Below, in pieces: positions 31,283-36,967 of a DNA stretch of 36,967 bases; positions within the stretch are counted from its first letter, which is position 1; the number at the start of each line of letters is the position of its first letter. Source of the DNA: Candidatus Latescibacterota bacterium (GTDB lineage: Bacteria; Latescibacterota; UBA2968); the NCBI GenBank assembly GCA_022823725.1, contig JAJEHL010000032.1:1-36967 (forward strand), read 5' to 3'. A program made the translations under genes and the position numbers. The notes under the pieces are model-generated. The model was not told where the DNA came from and did no database searches. It was given only the letters and a program-made list of their open reading frames with translations.

Positions 31283-34200
31283 ATGATCAAGCCACTTGAT
31301 CGCACAGGTACCTGGCGGACTTATTCCATGGCCGACGGCCTGGTCGGGATGCGCGTTGAACACATCGTCGAGGACAGTGAAGGCTATCTCTGGTTCGCCA
31401 CATGGGACAATGGCGTCAGCCGCTTCGATGGGGACGCGTTCCAGAATTTTACGCGACGCGACGGTCTTGTTAACGACCGTGTTTATTTTATTAAACAGGA
31501 CAGTCAAAACAGGTTGTGGTTCGGTACATTAAATGGGGTCTGCTGGTACGACGGAGCAGATTTCCACCATTTGGAGGACGAAGGGATCGCAGGGCGTGCT
31601 GTGCAGTTCATCTACGAAGACAGTGAGGGGCGTATATGGTGTGGCGGTCACAGGACTCTGGGGTATTACGATGGCACTGTGTTCCACGACCTGATTCCGC
31701 TCTACCTCCAGCACTACGAGGAGCCACCTTCTCCTCGCTGGCCCAATCAGTGTCGGGGTATTGCTCAGGATCCTGAAGGCCAGATGTGGTTTGGATTTAA
31801 CTACCTCATCCGTTTCGACGGCACATCCTTCCTTCGCTATGAAAAGAAAGATGGTTTTCCGCAAGGCAACACGAGCTATGCTGTGGCGCAGGACTCTACC
31901 GGCCATGTTTGGATCGGTCATCGTAGATACCAGGATAAACTCTGTTACTATGCCGATGGCACCTTCCAATCTGTTGCGGTAGATTTGGGTGACAGCCTGC
32001 GCAAAATTCAGTGCGATCGGGAAGGGCGGATGTGGTTTTGCACTTCAGATGGGGTATTCTATCAGGATGGAGATGGGTTTAGCAGGTTTACCGTTGCCGA
32101 TGGCTTGCCCCATCCCGCAGTTAAAGCTGTGTTCCAGGGCCACGAGCATCAGTTCTGGTTTGCTACCTGGGGTGGCGTCGGGCTTTACGATGCACATAGT
32201 ATCAGTGTTTTTGATCCCAATGCGGTAGTTGAAAACAAAAATATGATTGAGATCTCACAGATCGTGCAAGACAGACGAGGAGATATATGGGTTGGGTATG
32301 TAGCTCCCTTTCTCAACCATGTGAATAAAAGTGTTTTTCGCTTTGATGGCGAGCACTTTGAATTCGTAGGCACTGAGGATGGTTTTGATATCAACAACTG
32401 TTTCGCCATCTACGAGGACTGCGACGGGGACCTGTGGTTTGGAGGTGGCAATGGCTTGTTCTGCTATGATGGAGATAAGCTCAAAAAAATGCAAACAACT
32501 GCAGGTTTAGGCGAAAGTGGTATCAGTGCAATTGCCCAGGATTCGCAAGGGAAATTTCTTTTTGGCCATTGGGGAAACGAAAAAATAAGAAGAAGAGCCT
32601 TTTGGGGCAGCCCAGTGAGGCTCATTTACCAGCGAGACGATCAGTTACAAACTATTTTTGAGGATAATGAACAGAGAGATCCTTTCAGCCGCATCGGCAC
32701 GGTGATTGCCGGGCGTAATGGCGAGTTTTATTTTTTTATTTCTTACCCAAATTTTTTCGACAAAGATAAGGGTTTTGCGCGCTGGCATTCCGAAGACAAG
32801 CTCAAATTTTATGGGATTGAAGATGGGCTGATAGATGACAAAGTCGAGGACCTGCTGGAAGACCTGCATGGGAACGTATGGATTGCTACCCAAAGCGGTC
32901 TCAGTCGCTTTGATGGTAGCACCTTCCACACCTTCACCACTGAAGACGGTTTGCCGAGCAACCGTATCCGCTGCTTGTTAGAAGATCAGCGAGGCCATAT
33001 CTGGATTGGCACAGACGGGGGCGTGGCTCACTACGATGGTCAACTTTTCCAGACCATCAACTCACCGCATATAGGACCTGTTCTTCAAATACTCGAAGAT
33101 CGTGATGGAGCCTTTTGGTTCGGTACAGTCCAAAATTCTCTGGTGCGCTATAGGCAACAAAAAACTCCGCCCCAGATTTGCCTGCTTCAGGTGATTGCCG
33201 ATAAGGTCTATGAGAACATAGAAGAAGGCATCCTATCTACCACAGAGCAGAATGTGATTTTTGAGTACAAGGGCCTGAGTTTTTCCACGCGTCCCCGCGA
33301 CATGCTTTACATTTATCGCCTGAAGGGACACGACCCCGACTGGCAGCCAGCAACCCGAGAAATGCGAGCGCATTACCGGGACTTGCCGCCTGGCGATTAC
33401 ACCTTTCAAGTCAGGGCTGTAGATCGCGACCTCAATTACTCAGAGATGGCACAGGTTCAGATCTCAGTAGAACCGGACTTGCGTATTGAAGCTCTGACTG
33501 CTGCACTCAACAACCAGGGGGGCAACGAGTTTATCGGTCAGAGCGAGGCTCTGAACCAGTTTCAGACCAGATTGATGGAGGTCGCATCCACCGATCTGTC
33601 CGTGCTGATTCTGGGAGAGACGGGTGTGGGCAAGGGATTGGCTGCGCGGGTATTACACGAACAGAGTGTCCATAGCGATGGTCCCTTTATCCAGGTCAAC
33701 TGCGGCGCCCTATCCCAGACATTGATCGATAGTGAACTTTTTGGTCACGAAAAAGGGGCTTTTGCCAGTGCAGTTTCTCGCAGGCTGGGCAAGGTGGAAT
33801 TGGCCAAAGATGGCACGCTCTTTTTGGACGAGATCGGCGATATGACTCTGGAAACGCAGGCCAAACTATTGCGCTTGCTGGAAGAAGGTACGTTTGAGCG
33901 CGTTGGGGGCAGCGAGATACTGAAGGGGCAGACGCGCATTGTGGTATCGACGAATCGCAATATCGAGGAGATGGTCAATACAGGTGCTTTTCGCGAGGAC
34001 CTCTATTATCGCATCTATGTTTTTCCGCTTTATTTGCCGCCTCTACGCGACCGCAAAGAGGATATACCACACCTGGCGGAGTTTTTCAAGGATCGCCTGG
34101 CGGCGCATATAGGCAAGGATATAGCTCCCTTGACGACAGAGGTTATCGAGGAGTTGCGAGCCTATGATTGGCCTGGGAATGTGCGAGAACTGGAGCATAC

Positions 34201-34492
34201 CATACAGCGAGCCGTAACCGTATGCCAGGGGGCTCGGATCGAATTGGAGGACCTCGGGTCGTACCGTTCGCGAATCAAAAGTGCTACTCTCGACCTGGTG
34301 TGGACCTCCTTATCGGATTTTCAAGATCGCGAAATCGTGTCTATGGAAGAATTTGAACGTCTCTATATTCTCGAAGTGCTCGAAATTACCAACTGGAAGG
34401 TAAAGGGAACAAAAGGCGCAGCGGCTCGGCTGGAATTGCCGCCTTCTACCCTGTACAGCCGAATGAAAAGATTGGGTATTAAACGTCCTTGA
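31283..34492 (+). CDS. Reg_prop/Y_Y_Y beta-propeller sensor fused to an AAA+ sigma54-activator domain and Fis-type HTH
   Basis: The 1069-residue protein begins MIKPLDRTGTWRTYSMADGL. A dozen or more Reg_prop units (G-x-L/I-W-F/I-A/G-T-x-x-G-V-x-x-(F/Y)-D-G, about 10-640) form propeller blades, as in hybrid two-component sensors. A Y_Y_Y domain follows (ARG- and PGDYTFQVRAVD, about 690-715). Instead of a membrane helix and kinase, an AAA+ domain starts near 745: FIGQSEALNQF, Walker A GETGVGKG (about 778), GHEKGAFASA (about 825), Walker B LFLDEIGDM (about 846), FREDLYYRI. A Fis-type HTH ends it (KGTKGAAARLELPPSTLYSR). No signal peptide or membrane segment is visible, so it should be soluble. The sigma54 loop reads GAFASA, not GAFTGA. 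ATG 31283 has GAGGA upstream; an upstream TTG at 31250 falls in the promoter. Confidence 0.9.
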   Translation: MIKPLDRTGTWRTYSMADGLVGMRVEHIVEDSEGYLWFATWDNGVSRFDGDAFQNFTRRDGLVNDRVYFIKQDSQNRLWFGTLNGVCWYDGADFHHLEDEGIAGRAVQFIYEDSEGRIWCGGHRTLGYYDGTVFHDLIPLYLQHYEEPPSPRWPNQCRGIAQDPEGQMWFGFNYLIRFDGTSFLRYEKKDGFPQGNTSYAVAQDSTGHVWIGHRRYQDKLCYYADGTFQSVAVDLGDSLRKIQCDREGRMWFCTSDGVFYQDGDGFSRFTVADGLPHPAVKAVFQGHEHQFWFATWGGVGLYDAHSISVFDPNAVVENKNMIEISQIVQDRRGDIWVGYVAPFLNHVNKSVFRFDGEHFEFVGTEDGFDINNCFAIYEDCDGDLWFGGGNGLFCYDGDKLKKMQTTAGLGESGISAIAQDSQGKFLFGHWGNEKIRRRAFWGSPVRLIYQRDDQLQTIFEDNEQRDPFSRIGTVIAGRNGEFYFFISYPNFFDKDKGFARWHSEDKLKFYGIEDGLIDDKVEDLLEDLHGNVWIATQSGLSRFDGSTFHTFTTEDGLPSNRIRCLLEDQRGHIWIGTDGGVAHYDGQLFQTINSPHIGPVLQILEDRDGAFWFGTVQNSLVRYRQQKTPPQICLLQVIADKVYENIEEGILSTTEQNVIFEYKGLSFSTRPRDMLYIYRLKGHDPDWQPATREMRAHYRDLPPGDYTFQVRAVDRDLNYSEMAQVQISVEPDLRIEALTAALNNQGGNEFIGQSEALNQFQTRLMEVASTDLSVLILGETGVGKGLAARVLHEQSVHSDGPFIQVNCGALSQTLIDSELFGHEKGAFASAVSRRLGKVELAKDGTLFLDEIGDMTLETQAKLLRLLEEGTFERVGGSEILKGQTRIVVSTNRNIEEMVNTGAFREDLYYRIYVFPLYLPPLRDRKEDIPHLAEFFKDRLAAHIGKDIAPLTTEVIEELRAYDWPGNVRELEHTIQRAVTVCQGARIELEDLGSYRSRIKSATLDLVWTSLSDFQDREIVSMEEFERLYILEVLEITNWKVKGTKGAAARLELPPSTLYSRMKRLGIKRP

Positions 34493-34544
34493 TTTGGGAA
34501 TCGCTTCGCAAGATCTCGCTTCCAAAGTGAAACAGGAGACTAAA

Positions 34545-35375
34545 ATGATGGAATGGACTCGTAGGGCGTTCATAAAATACAGCAAGATGGTATTGTTTTC
34601 AGTCTCTTTTGGCGGTGTGCCGCTGTTTTTGAGGCAGGCTGTTCATGCGGCGAAGAACCCGATACGTCAACGCATCAGGAGAGGTGTTATGGATAATTTT
34701 GAATTTGGCGAATTGATTTATGATAATCCGCTGTCTTCCGCGTCAGATATTGAAGGGTTTCGGCTGGAGGGAGATGCTGCGATTACTTTTCCGAATGGTC
34801 GCATGCGAATGGAGAACCGCCGCGACCCAGGGGAGGGACAGGCGGCAAATTTTGTTTTTTGGTGTCCCGAAGATTTTCCAGCGGATATTGCTGTGACATG
34901 GGATTTTTGGCCGGTGCGCGAGCCGGGGTTGTGCATTTTGTTTTTTTCTGCTTTGGGACGAGGCGGTGAAGATATATTTGATCCGTCATTGGCGCTGCGG
35001 GCTGGGGAATACAGGCAGTATCACAGCAGCGATATCAATGCGTTGCACGTGTCTTATTTTCGGCGAAAGGCACTTAAAGAACGCGCTTTTCAGGTTTGCA
35101 ATTTGCGCAAGAGTTATGGTTTTCACATGGTCTGTCAGGGGGCTGATCCCCTGCCTTCTGTTGTCGATGCCAGACCGCCATATCCGATTACGCTGATCAA
35201 ATGCGGTGCAGAGGTTGTTTTTTATATTCGCGATTTGAAGATTTTTCACTGGGTTGATGATGGTCAGACGTATGGGCCTTTGCTGGGCGGTGGCAAGATC
35301 GGTTTTCGGCAGATGGCCCCTTTGATTGGCGAATATGCGAATTTGAAGGTGCATGAGGTCAGTGCTCAAGTATAA
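34545..35375 (+). CDS. DUF1961 family protein with Tat signal peptide
   Basis: The product of about 276 residues starts MMEWTRRAFIKYSKMVLF, a twin-arginine motif (TRRAFIK) followed by a hydrophobic stretch, with likely cleavage near VHAA. The mature part has FEFGELIYDNPLSSASDI, AVTWDFWPVREPGLCILFFSALG and a long mid-region typical of DUF1961, a beta-sandwich family linked to glycan-related gene clusters. The biochemical activity is unknown. ATG 34545 has AGGAG 7 bases upstream. Downstream of the propeller regulator (52 bp). Confidence 0.82.
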   Translation: MMEWTRRAFIKYSKMVLFSVSFGGVPLFLRQAVHAAKNPIRQRIRRGVMDNFEFGELIYDNPLSSASDIEGFRLEGDAAITFPNGRMRMENRRDPGEGQAANFVFWCPEDFPADIAVTWDFWPVREPGLCILFFSALGRGGEDIFDPSLALRAGEYRQYHSSDINALHVSYFRRKALKERAFQVCNLRKSYGFHMVCQGADPLPSVVDARPPYPITLIKCGAEVVFYIRDLKIFHWVDDGQTYGPLLGGGKIGFRQMAPLIGEYANLKVHEVSAQV

Positions 35376-35425
35376 AGGTTTACGCCGTCAAAAGATTGAC
35401 GACTGCCTTTTGTGGAAAGTTCAAC

Positions 35426-36967
35426 ATGTCCAGGCTACTTCGCGTGCGATCAATATATGCTTTGCGTTTTGCAATTATACTCATCGTTCTGTTGCGTCAT
35501 CCCTTATCTCTCGCTGCGGAACCTTCCCCTGACTTTGACGGGAGTGGGATTGTCGATTTTCCCGACTTTTTGCTGTTTGTCGGGGCGTTTGGATCTCAGG
35601 AGGGGGAAAAGAAGTATGAGGCAAGATACGATCTAACTGGCGATGGCGCGATTGGATTTGACGATTTTCTGATCCTTGCCAGTAACTTTGGCAAAGCGGT
35701 AAATCAGGTGCCGGTATTCACCTTCGCGTCTCCTGTTATACGCTCAGTGGATGAGAACACCTCGGCTGGCACGCCTATCGGCAAACCTATTTCTGCCACC
35801 GATGCAGATAATCACGCCCTCACATACAGCCTGAGAGGACCGGATGCAAGTGTATTCACGATCGTCCCAGGCAACGGTCAGCTTCTGACACGGGAAGGGG
35901 TCTCTTACGATTACGAAATCAGGCGCGTTTACTCGGTGATGGTGAACGTAAGCGATGGCCATGGGGGCACCGACAGCATCGCGGTGATGATCAGTGTCCG
36001 TTCCCCACATACCTCGAGTACCTATCGACAATTTGTGGAGGCCAGAGAGAATGGGACAGAACCTATCTTACCCGATTTTTCCTACGCGGGATATCACCAC
36101 TTCAGCAAGCCTGTTCCCGATGTCACACATACCATATACGATGTCACATCATATGGTGCCATCCCCGATGATGATCAGTCTGACCAGGCCGCCATTACGG
36201 CTGCCATTGCCGCCGCAGAGGCCAACGGTAGCGGCATTATCTTCTTTCCACCAGGTGAATTTCTCGTCAATACCGATGCCGATACAACTGCAGAGGGTGA
36301 GTTCACAACCATCGCGGTTCGCAGCAGCAATATCGTCCTCAGAGGAAGCGGTAGCCGAGCCGGAGGCACAGTCATCCGGCAGGTGAACAGCATGTACAAA
36401 AGATCTCTGAGTTCCGATGGGGGTTGGCATCCCATGTTTCTGTTCAGGTATAGGGGCAACCCGAGAAAAAGCACCTCTGTTACAGAAGATGCTACCCGCG
36501 AAACCTTTTGGGTCACAGTGGCAAATGCTTCCCTATTCAATGTGGGTGAGTGGGTTACGCTGAAGATGCAAAGCACTGCGGCAATCGCTGATTTTATGGG
36601 CGGTTTCACACCAAGGTCCAATTGGGAAATTAGCAAAAGGGGGGTTATCGTGGAAGAAACGCACCGCATTGCTGAAATCCAAAACAACCGGATGCGCTTT
36701 CAGGAACCCCTGCACGCCACTGTCAACAGCAGCTACGGTTGGGAGGTACACGAATACCGGTTCCTTGAGGAAGTTGGCGTTGAAGACATCAGTTTTCAGG
36801 GATCGTGGACAGGTGATTTTGTCCATCATAAGAATTATATTCACGATTATAGCTGGTATATGCTCCAATTCAGAGGCTGTGTCAATTCCTGGGTTCGGCG
36901 CGTCTCGTTTATCAACACCAGTATCGCACTGGGCATTAATGGATCAGCCATATCGGTTTATCACGTC
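35426..36967 (+). CDS. Secreted multidomain protein: EF-hand (dockerin-like) pair, cadherin-like repeat, pectate-lyase-like beta-helix (3' end outside window)
   Basis: The frame is open for 514 codons to the window edge. It starts MSRLLRVRSIYALRFAIILIVLL, a signal peptide with cleavage near LSLAA. Residues about 36-95 hold two Ca-binding loops, DFDGSGIVDFPDFLLF and DLTGDGAIGFDDFLIL, as in dockerin-type modules. A cadherin-like unit follows (VDENTSAGTPIGKPISATDAD, about 112-205). From about 237, YDVTSYGAIPDDDQSDQAAI marks the start of the pectate-lyase superfamily beta-helix. A polysaccharide lyase or hydrolase role is likely but the catalytic coils lie beyond the window. ATG 35426 has GGAAAG 7 bases upstream. 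Confidence 0.85.
   Translation, partial: MSRLLRVRSIYALRFAIILIVLLRHPLSLAAEPSPDFDGSGIVDFPDFLLFVGAFGSQEGEKKYEARYDLTGDGAIGFDDFLILASNFGKAVNQVPVFTFASPVIRSVDENTSAGTPIGKPISATDADNHALTYSLRGPDASVFTIVPGNGQLLTREGVSYDYEIRRVYSVMVNVSDGHGGTDSIAVMISVRSPHTSSTYRQFVEARENGTEPILPDFSYAGYHHFSKPVPDVTHTIYDVTSYGAIPDDDQSDQAAITAAIAAAEANGSGIIFFPPGEFLVNTDADTTAEGEFTTIAVRSSNIVLRGSGSRAGGTVIRQVNSMYKRSLSSDGGWHPMFLFRYRGNPRKSTSVTEDATRETFWVTVANASLFNVGEWVTLKMQSTAAIADFMGGFTPRSNWEISKRGVIVEETHRIAEIQNNRMRFQEPLHATVNSSYGWEVHEYRFLEEVGVEDISFQGSWTGDFVHHKNYIHDYSWYMLQFRGCVNSWVRRVSFINTSIALGINGSAISVYHV

Noticed and set aside
35386-35401. Hairpin CGTCAA-AAGA-TTGACG between DUF1961 and the next gene as a terminator
   Set aside because: The stem is A/T-rich and short, and no T run follows directly.
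1-36967. CRISPR arrays, tRNA and rRNA genes
   Set aside because: No regularly spaced repeats, cloverleaf with GGTTCGAATCC-like arm, or rRNA segments were recognised.

Overview
The window is bacterial chromosome with dense coding, short intergenic gaps and long co-directional operons. The suspected source is an uncultured Latescibacterota-like (or FCB/PVC-neighbour) bacterium. This rests on inference: futalosine menaquinone genes, RNase Y, several Gfo/Idh/MocA oxidoreductases, Reg_prop propeller regulators, and a secreted protein with paired EF-hand (dockerin-like) loops of the form DFDGSGIVDFPDFLLF. No rRNA or tRNA gene is visible to confirm the phylum.

Region 1 (1-4.7 kb, mostly minus strand) looks like a damaged defence or DNA-modification island. 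A small HTH regulator with its own promoter is followed by a DndA/IscS-type cysteine desulfurase, a DUF4007 protein and a large P-loop ATPase resembling the BREX/Dnd-associated ATPases. The last three are translationally coupled. The ATPase gene runs into the right end of an IS3-family element at the window edge, and that element supplies its last codons and its stop. The gene set suggests a sulfur-based (phosphorothioate) DNA modification or restriction system cut by a transposon.

Region 2 (4.85-7.2 kb, plus strand) holds rarA, then a sigma-region-4-like regulator. Two very short ORFs here have near-perfect Shine-Dalgarno sequences; each lies downstream of a copy of a 22-bp repeat, and the second is part of a structured, terminator-ended transcript.

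Region 3 (7.16-19.3 kb, minus strand) holds a short TMEM14-like/oxidoreductase pair. Next to it is a probable 11-gene operon read from a promoter at 19.3 kb to a terminator at 8.83 kb: zapB-like, zapA, rny, ymdB-like, xseA, xseB, nadK, recN, mqnE, mqnC, mqnA. It joins cell division, RNA decay, NAD(P) supply, DNA repair and menaquinone synthesis.

Region 4 (19.36-22.73 kb, minus strand) is the translation operon thrS-infC-rpmI-rplT. It has a promoter, a leader attenuator before thrS, a probable AUC start codon for infC and a strong terminator. Then come a queE-Gfo/Idh pair (minus strand) and a divergent promoter region.

Region 5 (24.5-31.2 kb, plus strand) is a NurA-HerA DNA-end-processing cassette (STAS-like/wHTH protein, NurA, HAS-barrel-like protein, HerA), followed closely by a GT2 glycosyltransferase and a class III aminotransferase that ends in a strong terminator.

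Region 6 (31.2 kb to the end, plus strand) looks like a polysaccharide-related locus. It holds a giant soluble beta-propeller/Y_Y_Y sensor fused directly to an AAA+ sigma54-activator domain with an altered GAFTGA loop, a Tat-exported DUF1961 protein, and a secreted EF-hand/cadherin-like/pectate-lyase-like protein running off the window.
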